Part shown: in pieces, positions 1-11,574 of the stretch
Layout: every line of letters begins with the position of its first letter
Position numbering within the stretch: position 1 is the first letter of the stretch
DNA from: Polyporus tsugae
Lineage: Eukaryota > Basidiomycota > Agaricomycetes > Polyporales > Polyporaceae
DNA: 64,000 nt
Direction of reading: 5' to 3'
Assembly: GCA_024305745.1 (NCBI GenBank)
Contig: JAHRBS010000012.1
Coordinates: forward strand, 2,609,001 to 2,673,000
Notes under the pieces: model-generated
Told to the model about the DNA's origin: nothing
The model's input: only the letters and a program-made list of their open reading frames with translations
Databases searched by the model: none
Position numbers and translations under genes: made by a program

Positions 1-557
1 CCCAATGACGGCGCAGCTCAGCGAAGGTGTGATCTGTGCCCATCTTGATGACCGCGCCATACGCCGACGAGCGCCATGCTTCGACAGAAGCGTAGGATGC
101 GAGCTTTTGGGACTGCGATACGAGGGTTGAACGCGAGTCGATGTCGAGGTACATGTGAAAGAAGATGTTCCACATGGTTGGTGCTGGGACCCCGTCCATG
201 ATCATCGTCAACAAGAGGGCGTTCCTCGCTACCAATATATGAGAATTTGCCGAGGTAAGAATCAAAGAACGGCGCACCTAAGACCCCCGGGTCGAAATCG
301 CAGCAAGTGAAGTCCAAGCTCCGGCCGACTGAAACAGTGAGTCAAACGAGTGAAAATATACCATGACTGAGACTGAACGTACGACGATTTGGCGCTTCAC
401 AGAAGAGCGTGTAGAGGACATTCCTTGGGTCGCCGCACGGGAGTAGAAGAATGCGAACCGGCAGCTCTGGAGGAACATCCCTAGTGAGACACACGGCAGA
501 GGTGTTTCCGATGGGGTAGAAGAAATATTTTCCGGGGAAATAGAGGGACGACGCCAT
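1..557 (-). CDS. DUF4470-domain protein, 5' part (runs off left edge)
   Basis: Three exons read on the minus strand (383-557, 278-328, 228-1) with in-phase GT-AG introns of 54 and 49 nt. The product begins MASSLYFPGKYFFYPIGNT and continues through PELPVRILLLPCGDPRNVLY, LDFTCCD and ARNALLLTMIMDG. This order is typical of the N-terminal DUF4470 domain of fungal proteins, some of which carry a C-terminal MYND zinc finger. The fragment ends inside the domain, so a MYND finger cannot be checked. The start is the first ATG ahead of the FYPIGN motif. Molecular function is unknown for the family. The gene stands alone in this window. Confidence 0.85.
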
Positions 558-1150
558 GATGCATGGGGGTCAAGGGGAGGGGTCAGGATAACGTTCGCAA
601 CGCATTTTGCTGAGGTTTAAGCCGACAACGAGGCCAACAGAGAAAGAAGCATGGCCTAATTGCAGGCCCGTCTATTACGCCATCGACAGTGCTGCGGTAA
701 CGACGGCATCCTGTAGAAGCGCATGAGTACTTCGCCGAGGCAGCAAATCATCTACCTATTACTACTACGGACCTGGTATGGCTGGCCACTCGAGCAGGCG
801 TGTGTAGAAGAGTGCAGGGAGATGGCAGGAGCGAGTGGAATGTGGTTGGCGAAAAACAAAACATCGACAAGGAGGAGCACTGGCAGCTTGTGTCAATGCT
901 CGGCAAATCCCGAACAATTCTGACGCCGCGAGCTGGTAATTGCGCATGAACCAAATTGCGCATGTCATACTAGTACTATGAACATTGACTCGGAAAACCG
1001 TCACCGTCGGTTGTCCCGACCGTCATGATGGCCACTCGAAGACCCGAAGACGTGGACTGACACATTGCGTGGCGGTGTGGCCGAAGAGTGAAGCATGTTG
1101 GCACGATCCTTGAGCCACAACTTTATACCACGGTCAGTGGTGTCTGCAAG
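558..1150. other. intergenic, no gene seen
   Basis: Only short unsupported open frames occur here. This stretch presumably holds the promoter of the DUF4470 gene and the 3' flank of the F-box-like pseudogene, which ends towards it. I see no repeat and no RNA gene. Confidence 0.5.
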
Positions 1151-3107
1151 CTAATCATGTACACTGTAGAGACCATTACGAGTCACACAATCCCGTCGGC
1201 AAGAGCAACCTCTCCAACCCAGTGGCCCAACCCAGCGCGTAGCCGCTGCTCCGTCCAGACCCCTTGCCATCCTTCCAAAGAGACAACCCCCCCCGCATGG
1301 CCAGCACAGCGCGACGGCGAGCTTCCGGATCGGTCTGCATCGGCTCTCTCTCTCGGCGAGACACGCTCTCAGCGTGTTGCAGAGCGTGTCCAACGACGCT
1401 GCAAATTCAGAGTTACGATCGCCGCCGCCATGCTGGGCAGCATCTGGATTCGCACTGGAGCCATCCAACTCTTGTCCTCCTCCGGACCCCAAGTCGACGC
1501 CTTGCGGCAGGTCCCATACCAGCGTGAGGTCCTCCAACCCGGTACACAGGAACTCGCCGCTCAGCAACGGCTTCCCAAGGAGGTCAAGGAAGTCTTTCGT
1601 CGTCTCGTCCGTCGCACAGGTGAGGCGGCGAAGCCCGGGAAGGGAGTCGGGTAGGAACGCGGTCCAGTACAATGTACCGTTGTGTCGCTCGGTAATAGCC
1701 CACGTGCCCTTGGCCGTCACCGCGGTCACTGCGCGCGCGGGAGCGAGAACTTGTACGAGCGCGCGAGTGAAGGGAATGATGGTGGTGTGATGGCCTACGA
1801 GCGTGACCCGAATGGGACGTACACCTTCGCTGTGCGTCTCCCAGTGCGCAAGCGAATCGCGGGATAGGAAATCGAGAGCGAGGCTGAGCTCTGCATCTGG
1901 GGCATGAGAGGGGTTGATGCCCGGAAACACCGGGACTTCCAAGGGTCCTCGGATTGGGACGAGGGGTTTGAGCACGAGAGAGGTCGTTGATGGGAAGACG
2001 AGGTCTGATAGGAACTTGGAGATGTAGGCGGGCACGTCCGTTACCTCAAGGTGACGTAGACGTGGTAGATGGATGGTCTTCGTCAGCTTTGGTTCACGGA
2101 ACAAGCTGTAGGTCATATACAGTGTCTCCAAGTTTGGGAACAGATTGAGAGTATCGTGCACAGACACCAGTGAGACAGAGCCAGAGGACGGAGAGTGAAT
2201 GAGGCTGCAGCGGACTAGCTTCAGGTCACGCAGGGAGGTACATGACGCAATCGGATGGTAAATCTGGGTGCACTTTAGCTGGAGACTGCGGATGTTGGGA
2301 TAACGAGGAAAGCTCAGCGTCAGGTTGGGGCAATGGCAGATGGCGAGGTGTCTAAGACGAGGCATGTCTTGTTTGAGGAACCATGAGAGACATTTGGTTT
2401 CGAAACGGGGGAATTCCAAGGAGGAGAAGCGACTAGCATGGGGCACAAAGATGTCTATAACAGATGGTTTGTGGTATGGGACGGAGACGGTAAGACTCTC
2501 AGGTGCTGATCGCGCGACCGCAGCCCTAATGTGACACATACGCTGTTTCGGGTCCTATGAATTCTAGATCGGTAAGCTGAGGAGATTCGCCTAGAACTAG
2601 GGTGTCTTGAGAACCAATTTTCGCCAGTAGCGGTAGACACGCAGGACAGGCACCGGGCGTTGTCGTGGCACGACGGCGGGGTGGACATTGGAGAAGATCT
2701 CCATGAGCACCTCTGGAGGGAGGTGATGGTTGATTGGCGCGGAATAATTGTATGCGGACCGGAGGGCACGGATGTGGGATTTGGTTTTGGAGACGAGATT
2801 GCAAACAGTGGAACCATACAACTCACGGAGGAGGTGGTTGTAGTTCTAGTACTCGGCCATCCTCGACAGACACCAGTGCTGGATTTCGCCGCTAGGTAGT
2901 TGGCTAATTGATAACCTGTCCTCGTCAGCAAGGAGGCACTGGGATGGAACTGACCAGGATCAGCGTAAGTATACTGGTCCCCGTCAGAGAGGGATAAAAT
3001 GCTGCCACACCTGTGAGGCCTGCTGAATTCGGCGGATGTTCAGCCGATGTGTCATCGGAAACAGCAAGATCTCCGAGGTGAAGTATGTCACTGAGACCGC
3101 CCTCCAT
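1151..3107 (-). pseudogene. F-box/LRR-like protein pseudogene (paralogue of 55914-57784)
   Basis: Exon 1 starts MEGGLSDILHLGDLA at 3107 and ends at an intron beginning GTGTGGCA, at the same place as in the paralogue near 57.7 kb. Exon 2 contains the F-box-like core APINHHLPPEVLMEIF and then leucine-rich-like sequence, with an open frame of about 460 codons from 2539 to 1151. Alignment by eye to the paralogue shows five in-frame TAG codons, at 2846, 2597, 2591, 2564 and 2555. They stand where the paralogue has Gln, Gln, Trp, Trp and Trp. The 3' half is undamaged and keeps a segment that the paralogue has lost. An intact gene would probably encode an SCF substrate adaptor, one of a large fungal family. 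A 60-nt intron covering four of the stops cannot be excluded. Confidence 0.75.
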
Positions 3108-3762
3108 GGTAAAACAAAATAATGGAATCGAGGTTGGGTACAAGAAGAGGATGCGGATGCAATGGCAGGAGTCGCCGACCGTCTGGCGTCAGGGGGTCCT
3201 CAGCAGGCTCCTGTCACGAACTGAGTCAAATAGGCCGGCCCGCCGGACCACCGGTTGCGCTATGGGTCCTTCTCGAGCGTCGAGTATTGACGTAAGACTT
3301 GGATCACTATTGATTTAGTACTTGTCAACTAATGGTTAAGTGCTAGTGCCCAAAGCATGGGCTTGAACAGCCTTGACTACAGCACCAAGACGAAGTAACA
3401 CTGGTAACAAGCAGCTATGACAACAGATAAGTAAACGCATATACAATAACAATAAATGCACAGAGACGATGGTGAATGCAACACTAGTGGAAATGCTAGA
3501 AATACGGTACTAGGTCCAGAACCGAGGTATATACAGTGCAGAGTGAAGGAATATGCTACAGGATAATGAAGCGCGAGGACGTGAGGATCATGAGGCGAGC
3601 CACAAGGATAACGAGAGCCGATGAGAGATAAAGGGTGTGATGCATGCCGAAGAAAACCACGAGAGCGATGAAAGTAGAGGAGTGATAACGAGCTGAGGGA
3701 GAGGTAAACAATGAAGGACACCGAGAGGAACCACCGCCAAGATGTCGCCGACGGCGCGCCGC
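3108..3762. other. intergenic, 3' flank of zinc-finger gene
   Basis: This region lies between the start of the F-box-like pseudogene and the stop of the zinc-finger gene. It is AT-richer than its neighbours with no supported coding exon. It probably holds the 3' UTR of the gene ending at 3763 and the old F-box promoter. Confidence 0.45.
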
Positions 3763-5354
3763 TCAAGCCCGTGGCACCTGTGCTTGACAAGCCAAAACGA
3801 ACTCCATGAAGCCCTTGTCCGCGTCCGGGAACCACTTCGACATCTCCAGGAAGAACTGATAATCGAGTTCGGCCTTCGAAGGCCCCGACGACGCGTCGTT
3901 CTCCCCGCCGGCCGACCGCGTGTCCGGACCATAGAAGCGCGAGGACGAGCTGAGCCTGCCGGCGTTGAGGACGTCCATCTCCCCATACGAGGGCGACGCG
4001 ACGGGTACAGGGGCAGTTAGCACGCTCGGGTCGATGGTCCAGTCGAACGCGGGCAGTGGGGGCAGTGGGGCGAGGACGGCGTCGGAGTGGCTGTATCCCA
4101 GGTTCGTGGCTTGTGACGCGATTGCCCAGCCACCGGCAACCGCCATGTTCTGCATCGGAGCAGGCTGTGCCAGTGGAGGGATGGGTTGAGCCAGTGGATG
4201 GACGGGTTGTGCCAGCGGAGGAGCGGTGTAGCTGGTAGCGAGGGGCTGGGTGAGGAACGGCGGGTACCAGGCGGGGGGCTGGAAATGGTCGATAGCTTCC
4301 TGCTGGCTGACCTGGTTGGCGGCGAGAGAACTGGTGTCGAACGCGGGGGCGTACGTGGTCAACGGGTACGGCAAAGGCTGAGCGGCTGTGGGGGTAGTCG
4401 AGGAGGAGGCGATCTGGTGGTGCTGTTCCGGCATCGCCGTGTGTCCTGGGGACATCGCTGTGGTCGTCGTTTTCGTCCGAGTCGTCGTCTTCGTCCTAGT
4501 CGTCGTCCTAGGGCGCCCTCCGAAGCTGCCAGTGGGCCAGTCGAACGGCAGGGTAGGGTAAGGAACACCCCGCTGGGCCAGGAACTGCTTGAGTTCCTGT
4601 GGTCTCGAATAGACGTCCTGAACGAAGCTCGCCTCGGAGTCCGCAGAATCGTTGTCAAGGTCGTTCGGGAAGTATATAACCGCGCCGGGGGGACTGCCCC
4701 CCCGTCCATGGGACCTATTATACGGGAACCTTGTCCCCTCAGGGGTGGGAATCTGAGCCTTCGAGACATCGTCACCCTCGTTGAAGCCGTGAGCCCGGGT
4801 GCGATGTGTAAGGAGACCCTGCTGGGTCTTGCAGCGGATGGGACAGGCCTCGACGCTGCCGTCGCTATTCCTCCAGAGCTGGGGGCATGGGAATTTGTTA
4901 CCGGGAGCGCTGAATGGGGGGTGTAGTGTGAACACCAGTCCATAGAGGAGAGGGACGGAAGTCGTGCTTACTGAGCATTCTCCAGGTGCGTCTTCAGATT
5001 ACTTCTTTGATGGGACCCTACTCCTCCTCCAACCTGCCTACAACCAGACAGGTTACATATGAACTGTCTACAAGTATATGTCAGTGGATATAGCAGCAGA
5101 GAGTCGAGGTGGTTACGCACAAGGTGTTGGAGTGAATGAGCATGTGCCGACGGACATCAGATGCACGGCCCAAGGAATGGTCGCAGAGGCTACACCAGTA
5201 CTAGATGAATCGACGACATGTTAGCGCACCACGATTGCGTTCTATCATTGCGACTTACCCGTAGAGTTGGTGGCTTGGCCGGGTTCTTCGGGAAGAATAC
5301 AGCCTTGCGATAGGGGACGTTTGAGGTGGCGTGTTTGCGATATGGGGGCACCAT
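3763..5354 (-). CDS. C2H2 zinc-finger transcription factor, copy 1
   Basis: Four exons (5259-5354, 5121-5200, 4972-5067, 3763-4909) join in frame to 472 aa. A 32-aa leader is followed by three zinc-finger-like units, each begun by its own exon: YWCSLCDHSLGRASDVRRHM, then a unit ending in HQRSNLKTHLENA, then FPCPQLW with GLLTHRTRAHG. The long C-terminal part is rich in Pro, Gln, Thr and Ser (residues ~140-420), with repeated APPLAQPV/PLAQP units and a Thr-Arg-Lys-rich tract. It ends with an acidic/aromatic segment that includes SSRFYGPD. It is probably a nuclear DNA-binding regulator; its targets are unknown. The gene at 7918-9198 has identical intron positions, the same 80-nt exon 2 and a matching SPRFYGP motif, so the two are tandem duplicates. 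The ATG follows a conserved TATA box by about 160 nt. Confidence 0.8.
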
Positions 5355-5379
5355 GACCTAGTAGGAGAAAGGTGAAGTG

Positions 5380-6560
5380 TGTGACAGTACGGGAGGAAGC
5401 TAATTCTGGACGAGAAGAGTGTCGGGAAGGAGTAGAGACGATGTGTTCGGTGGCGGGAGGGCTCGAGTGTGGAAGATTGAGGATGACTTCCTCTCAGCCG
5501 AAGCATCCGCCGTTTATAACTGCTCATACTAGCTCCAAGTGCCTCTCGATTGCTCCCCAAGCGAGCAGCGATTGCTCTTCACCATCTATGGCAGTTCGCA
5601 ATCACGACCAAACACCCCCGACGCGGGGGCCCAAGCGTGCTGCCTCCTGCCTTACCGTACATGGCAGGTGTCGCAAGACCTGCTTTGCTGTTTTCTGTTG
5701 TAATCTGTTTGTTAACTTATTCGCTCACGCCGCTGGCTCTGAAAACTTACTATACCAAGTAGGTCTTGCTCCCGCCATTATATGCTGCTGTTTGGCTCGT
5801 TTCGTACCCTGCTCCACTTGCAGTAGCACCTTTCCGCGATAGACTCGCCACCATCTATCACTCGGTCAGAGAGCCTTTCTCCAAGCATCCTTCGAGGTTA
5901 TCAATGCTCAGATAGACGTGAGATTGGCTCTGTACACACCTCCCTCCACACTGCTCTACTTCCCTAGGAACGATACTCTTCTATCTCTGCCCGCGCGACT
6001 GCGAACGCGGCATACACGATGTATCTCTTGCGCCCATGATTGTCGCATCCAGCGCCAAGTCCGACTTGCGATGCTTGGTCGCGGCGCTTTGGCCGGCTGG
6101 TCGTATCAAGCGACGCTTGTCGCCGGCGACAAAACAAAGGTCCGTGACAATGACATTTTCTTTGCATGTCCTATTTGATTATTTGATAATCAGCGTCAAT
6201 GGCCACACAAAGCATCAATCGAGTAACTTTACCTGCCGGAATAGGGGTGAGATATGTTCGAGAGGCTCGACGCGGTGCCTGTTCGTTGCAGTAATCGTAA
6301 ACTTGTAGCGGCCGGGATTTTCTATAACGTTACAGAGGCCTCAAGGTGGTAGCAGAGGATGCGACAGACTATGTCGAATAGAACCATCGGGAGGGCCGCG
6401 CTCGGAGTCGGCACGCGTACGGCTGTGTCACAACAGTCCACGTTGAAGACTCGGAGATAGCAGGCGCCGGGCGGGAGGCACGGCGCTTGACCCGATTTAG
6501 CTCCGGATCACGCTGCCGGCTGCGGCCAATGCCAAGGCCCCATCTCCGAGTCCGAGCCTC
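5380..6560. repeat. duplicated upstream segment, copy 1
   Basis: This DNA is similar, in the same order and orientation, to 9225-10400. Landmarks are CTCGATTGCT, CCATCTATGGCAGTTCGCAA, TATATGCTGCTGTTTGG and GCGCTTTGGCCGGCT. The most conserved block is 5500-5860 against 9340-9700. It includes the TATA boxes of both zinc-finger genes, so promoter and gene were duplicated together. The distal part preserves weak protein similarity between copies on the minus strand (a frame with ..RPAGQSA here and ..WLAGQSA in copy 2), which suggests an old coding remnant. Confidence 0.7.
5513..5518 (-). promoter_or_regulatory. TATA box of zinc-finger gene copy 1
   Basis: TATAAA on the minus strand about 160 nt before the ATG. 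The same element sits at the equivalent place before copy 2, inside otherwise conserved upstream DNA. Confidence 0.5.
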
Positions 6561-7917
6561 TCGCTACCTCAAACATCGGAGGCCGAATCGTATGAGGAGG
6601 GCTCAGCGCTTGGCAGTGGCGGTTTCCAACCCTAGGCATATGCATTGATTGCTTCACGGCACCGTCGGAATATCAACCGTTGTCTCCCAGATCAGTTGGC
6701 AGATACGTCCGCAGCCCCTCGAATCGCCGAATTCGGCTTGAAGGCGGGGTAGCTATATGCTAGATACGTTGTACGTCGTCCCTTTCCTCTCGATATTTTC
6801 TAGTCCGAGTCCCAGGGTTCATATTCAGGGGTTCTGCCTTACGTAGCATAAGTCAAAGAGAAGCCTGAGGTGAGATAGGAACGTATACGGCGGGCCAGTG
6901 CCTAACGTGACCGGTACCCTGCATACTACTTACTAGCCGAACCACCCTTGGCAAAGTCCAGCCTCATTCCCAACGACCCCGCGAAGCAGTCACGGATGAC
7001 TATTACGTCCCATGGGAGCCACCGACGTTAGGCCGCGAGATCATTCATCCGGTATGTGACGTACGGAACACAGTAGAAAATCGTTAACCACTCCGGATAG
7101 CCTTCAGCGGAAGAAGTATTGAACCGCATCATATGTACGCTACAACACACAGGTAGGTAGTATTGTAGTGCTCTCGACGGTACATCAGAGGCAGTCAGTC
7201 AGACCTCGCCGACACTCCCGCACAAGTTCCGATCATCCTAAGTACTACCCATCTCCCTAGGGAGGTCGCTCGCTGCATGTCGAATTTCAAGGCCTCACAC
7301 CGCTAGAAAATATCGCGGCGAAACGGGTTCGAATCGAGCAGGTGTGCATCATGATGTAAGTACTACGTGTGCATGAACGTTAAAAGCGCAACTTTGCACT
7401 TGGAATCTACCGACGATGACGAGCTTCAACTGGCTGACATATTCCAGCGGATATCACGCACGGAGAGAAATAAACACAACGCAGGTGGACATTGCTCGGA
7501 GTCGCTCGATGCCTACATAGGAAAACAGCGGAGCGAATACTATTATATCGAGACGGAGCAATAGGCGACTTGAACTACATACACTAGTATAAGCGATTGC
7601 AAAGGAGGGGGTCATGAAGTTGGCTACAAATAACATACAGGGCTCGAGGAAGGGGATGCTATAGATATAAGAATGATCCAGACCCAATACAATGCAAGGG
7701 ATAAACTGAGGGGTATGTACAGCTTGAAGATATAGTGATGTGGAAGCAAGGGTCCGGTAACGCAATGATGCCGAGAAAAGATATGAGATGGGATGCAAAG
7801 GGAACCAGGATATACAATGCGAAGGGAGAGGACGAGAGGAAACTGAAGATGTGAGACCAGGGAAAGGAAACCCGAGGGAGAAAGCACGCCACAGCGCCGT
7901 TGTCCACCACCTCGCCT
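6561..7917. other. stop-rich intergenic region, no gene supported
   Basis: The part up to about 7366 has no open frame above about 60 codons in any frame. A 65-codon plus-strand frame at 7367-7564 has no recognisable features. The last few hundred bases are probably the 3' UTR of the zinc-finger gene that ends at 7918. Confidence 0.45.
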
Positions 7918-9198
7918 TTACAGGCTATAGTAGCCGTTAAACAGCGGGTCGTCCGAGGGCGATACCCACCGCAGCATACTATTGAACTCGTCGAGGAAGT
8001 GCGGCACCGTCGACTCGCGCGACGACCCTGGCGATGGGTGGCCGCCCCAGCCCGTCCCCTGGCCCGGGCCGTAGAACCTTGGCGATGAGGCGAGCCCAGC
8101 ATTGGCCACGTTCGCCTGCTCGAGTGTGGGCAACACGGTCGGGGCGGGGCTCATGAGCATACTGGTGTCCATGCGGCCGACCCACGCCAGAGCGAGAGGA
8201 GGGAGAGAGGCCGCGGTGAAGGTGAAGTCGAAGTCCGCCATCTGCGGGCCGAACGTCCAGTTGTTCACGACTGCCGTCTGCGGCTCGGGGTTGAGAAGAG
8301 CTTCGAGGTTGCCGGGTTGGACGGGTGGAGTGATGTAGGAGGGGAGAGAGAGGGGGTCCGTGATGCTCGTACCGGGGGCGGGCTGCGACTGCATGTGGAG
8401 TTGGCCGTTCGGGGGGCAGCCGAGGTCACAATCGGGAACCATGACGGGACCGACTTCAGAGGGCTGGACATCCGGGAGGGTGTTCAGGGAGCTCGAGTCC
8501 ATCCGCTGCTCCGGTCCGAGCACGGAGTGCGTACGCTTGGAGCGTTTGGAGGGGTAAGTGGGAAGGTTGGCCAAGTCATCGTCGTCGGCTCGCCGTTTGC
8601 TCGTGGTTTCGTTGGCCTTCCTCTTGCCCTCTCCAGGCTGGGAGACATGAATGTGCTTCCTGTGGCGGATGAGACCGGACTGATCTGAGTACGTCTTATT
8701 GCAGGTCGTTGTTTTGCCGTTAGCACCGACACAGAGTTCAGTGCATCTATACCGTTTGCCTTCGCTAGAGACCCACCCATGTTAGCGCGATGGACAAGAC
8801 AGTGAACGACACTGCTCGCTACTCACTGCACTGCCCTGATGTGGGTTTTCAGGTTGCCAAGTTGAGGGAAGCCCCACTTGTGGTCACAGCCAGGCACCTT
8901 ACAATAGTGGAGGCTAGGGACATCTTTAAGTCACCACATCATTGGAGAAACGAGGTTAACCACGTACCCTTTACCCGTGTGCTTTTTCATGTGGCGTGGA
9001 AAATCAGACTTGCGTCCTACGGAGCCGTTGCAGAGGGGGCAGAAGTACTGAACGGAGAGTAGACCCGTCAGCCCATGTAAATGCGATCCAGATGTCATCC
9101 AGACGTACTCGGGTAGCTGTAACTCCGTTCTGGGATACGGTTTTCTTTATGTAAGAAACCGAGTTGTTGTGGTTGGGTTCTGAGCGGATTGGAGCCAT
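7918..9198 (-). CDS. C2H2 zinc-finger transcription factor, copy 2
   Basis: Four exons (9109-9198, 8968-9047, 8827-8913, 7918-8764) join in frame to 367 aa. Finger 1 contains YFCPLCNGSVGRKSDFPRHM. Finger 2 contains YCKVPGCDHKWGF then LKTHIRA. Finger 3 contains RYRCTELCVGAN then GLIRHRKHIH. A basic stretch follows (KRKANETTSKRRADDDD, SKRSKRTH), a possible nuclear localisation signal. The C-terminal half is Pro/Ser-rich and includes NAGLASSPRFYGPGQG, matching copy 1. Exon 2 is 80 nt in both copies and every intron phase agrees. Copy 2 is about 100 residues shorter because the Pro/Gln-rich repeat tract of copy 1 is missing. It probably acts in the nucleus as a DNA-binding regulator; its targets are unknown. 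Confidence 0.8.
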
Positions 9199-9224
9199 GG
9201 CGAGCGGGGAGTATGAGGATAGAG

Positions 9225-10400
9225 GGAGATGCGGCTGGTAACGGGAGGGAGGTGGTTCTCGACGACGAGAAGAGTGCTCGGGAGGAAGCAGAGGTGTTGA
9301 GAGGCGGGAGAGATCGACTGCACAAGGTCGGGGATGCCTTCCTATCAGCCCAAGCACCCCCCGCTTTATAGCTGCCCATCCTGCATCCAATTGCCTCTCG
9401 ATTGCTTCTTGGACGAGCAGCGATTGCTTTTCGCCATCTATGGCAGTTCGCAATCACGACCAAACATCCACACCGCGGCGGCCCAGACGTGCCGCCTCGT
9501 GGCCTACCGTACATGGCAAATGTCTTAGATACTTGTTTGCTGTTGTCTGTTGCCATCTATTTGTCAGTTTATTTGTTCCCGCCGCTCGCTCTGAAACCTT
9601 ACCATACTAAGCAGGTCTTCCTCTGGCCCATATATGCTGCTGTTTGGTTCCTCTCATACCTATCCGCACCCCCACTACCCGCAGTGGTATCTTTTCTAGC
9701 GACGTCTCTAGAATTAGTTGCGGCACCGCATCCTCAACTAGGTGGCCAAGCAGGCCTCCCTTCCCGTCCTTCGAACATAAGTATCAACGGCTTGCTGGAC
9801 ATGATATTGACTCTGTACACACCGTCGTACTTCCCCACCGACGCCGGTCGACCTCCACTGGCGCGACACGACGTCGACGAAGTATCCCTTCTGCACGTGA
9901 TGCCCGGGCTCGGCGCCCAGCTTTGGGTGACAATTGGGACACGCAGCGGCTCGGCAACGTGGCGATGTTGCGTATGGAGCGCTTTGGCCGGCTAGCCATG
10001 TCAACCAATGCTTGCCGCCGTCCACAAAGCGGATGCCGGTGAGATCATCTCTGTGTGTTCTTTCCTTTGTTTCCAATCAGCGCCGATATTCAGGCAGAAT
10101 ATGAATGAATGGCTTGCCCTTACCGGGAATAGGGGCGCGATTGAGGCGAGGTCTTTTGAGGGTGTCCTGCCCGTTTCGGCAAAGTAGCGGTCGACATCGT
10201 CCACGGTGCTGCGGATGCTTCCAGACGGTACCTGTGAAACCTACAGACCATGTCGGACAGGACTGTCGGGAGGGAGTCCGAGTCGGGGCGGTCGAGGTTG
10301 AAAACAAAAAGCGCATCACGAAACGGGCGGCGCTTGCCCCGATTTGGTCGCCGGCTTCGCGGTCCGGCTGATCATCAAGGACCGACGCTGCGGGCTTGAA
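9225..10400. repeat. duplicated upstream segment, copy 2
   Basis: This is the counterpart of 5380-6560. It keeps an open minus-strand frame (10077-10529, 150 codons) and a spliced-looking segment containing DDVDRYFAETGRTPSKD, both degraded in copy 1. I do not recognise the encoded protein. The segment separates zinc-finger copy 2 from the HAD phosphatase gene. Confidence 0.65.
9365..9370 (-). promoter_or_regulatory. TATA box of zinc-finger gene copy 2
   Basis: TATAAA on the minus strand about 167 nt before the ATG, at the position equivalent to the one before copy 1. Confidence 0.5.
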
Positions 10401-11345
10401 CCAAACTTGGACTTGTTTTGGCTCTTCACCATCACGCACTCTAGAGGGACCTACAACCGAGTTTACAAACTGCAGGCCTAATTGGCCTTGCAGGTTTGAA
10501 AGCAACCTTCGGCATGTAGGATCTACCACTCAACAATCAGTACTCAGCACTCAGCTCTCACTCCAGTTCAGCGACAATGCAAGGGTGTATGGTGTATACG
10601 TATGGACGTGGCAGTGACCCGTTCCGACAAGTACTGACCCAAGACGCAATCGACTCTGCTGCGGGTAGAAACGAGCGGATGTAAGTAGTACGCTTGCTGA
10701 TAGTTCGGACTCCTGTGGCGCCGCGGAAGCGGACTCAGCGGACTGAAATCCAACTGAAATATAGATCTACCGTTGTCCAAATATCGGATTCATTCGGACG
10801 ATCCAATATTTGCAACTATAGAGAATTCTACTCTGCCACCGAATCTGCTAATTCCCTCCCAGCCCGATGGCCATCCCAACGGCCGACTCGTCCTCTGTAT
10901 GGACCACAACAACACCGCGACAGTCAAGGAAAACCCTGCTTTTTGACTCGGGATCGGAATCGTCAGGCTGGGTCGCTGTATGCTGGACGATGTCCGTCCC
11001 CTTTCCTTCCCTATCGACGTTTTCAAAACAGCAGCAAGTTCAACGTGCTCTGTTCGTGCCTTGGTTAGATTTGAGAGTAGTCCAGTCTGGATGTTACTTG
11101 CTGAGGCTTCTTACAGCAGACCCATAGTAGGCCTCATTTCCAATGGTCCCGTAAACTGAGAAACAACGGCCCCGCTCTGTCCTTACGCCGACTGGGGTTG
11201 TGACGCAGAATTGACATGTATCCGGTATGTGATTGATTATAACACTAGTTGTCGTTAGCGGCTGAGGTCGGGGGGCGTATCTAGCTGCAGCACCAATAAT
11301 CGGACAGTACAGTACATCCGACGGGTGGTGGTCTATCCGAGGCCG
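10401..11345. other. intergenic, no gene seen
   Basis: Between the duplicated segment and the HAD gene promoter there are only short overlapping frames without domain features. Near 10530 there are a few CTCAGCACTCAGCTCTCAC-like short direct repeats. Confidence 0.4.
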
Positions 11346-11477
11346 CCAATCAGTCCTCTTTGGCACGCCCTCACTGTGCCCAATCCTCATATAGCCCGCC
11401 ACCTTCAGCGCACAGTAGGATGTGGGACTTGGCCAAAATTTTCCACGAAGTCCCTGCCCGGGCCTCGGGGTATAAAA
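11346..11477 (+). promoter_or_regulatory. core promoter of HAD phosphatase gene (CCAAT and TATA)
   Basis: CCAAT at 11346-11350 and TATAAAA at 11471-11477 lie about 230 and 100 nt before the ATG at 11575. This is a normal layout for a well-expressed fungal gene. Assignment rests on motif and spacing only. Confidence 0.6.
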
Positions 11478-11574
11478 GGGGCCCGTTTTCGCCATTAAGC
11501 CCCACCAAAACATTCTCCCCCGCCTATCCACCAACGCACAAAGCATACACTCACTTCATAACCGCATAATAAAC

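Noticed and set aside
3377..3835. 152-codon minus-strand frame with hydrophobic Tyr/Leu-rich sequence
   Set aside because: It overlaps the stop and 3' flank of zinc-finger copy 1 in another frame; probably UTR.
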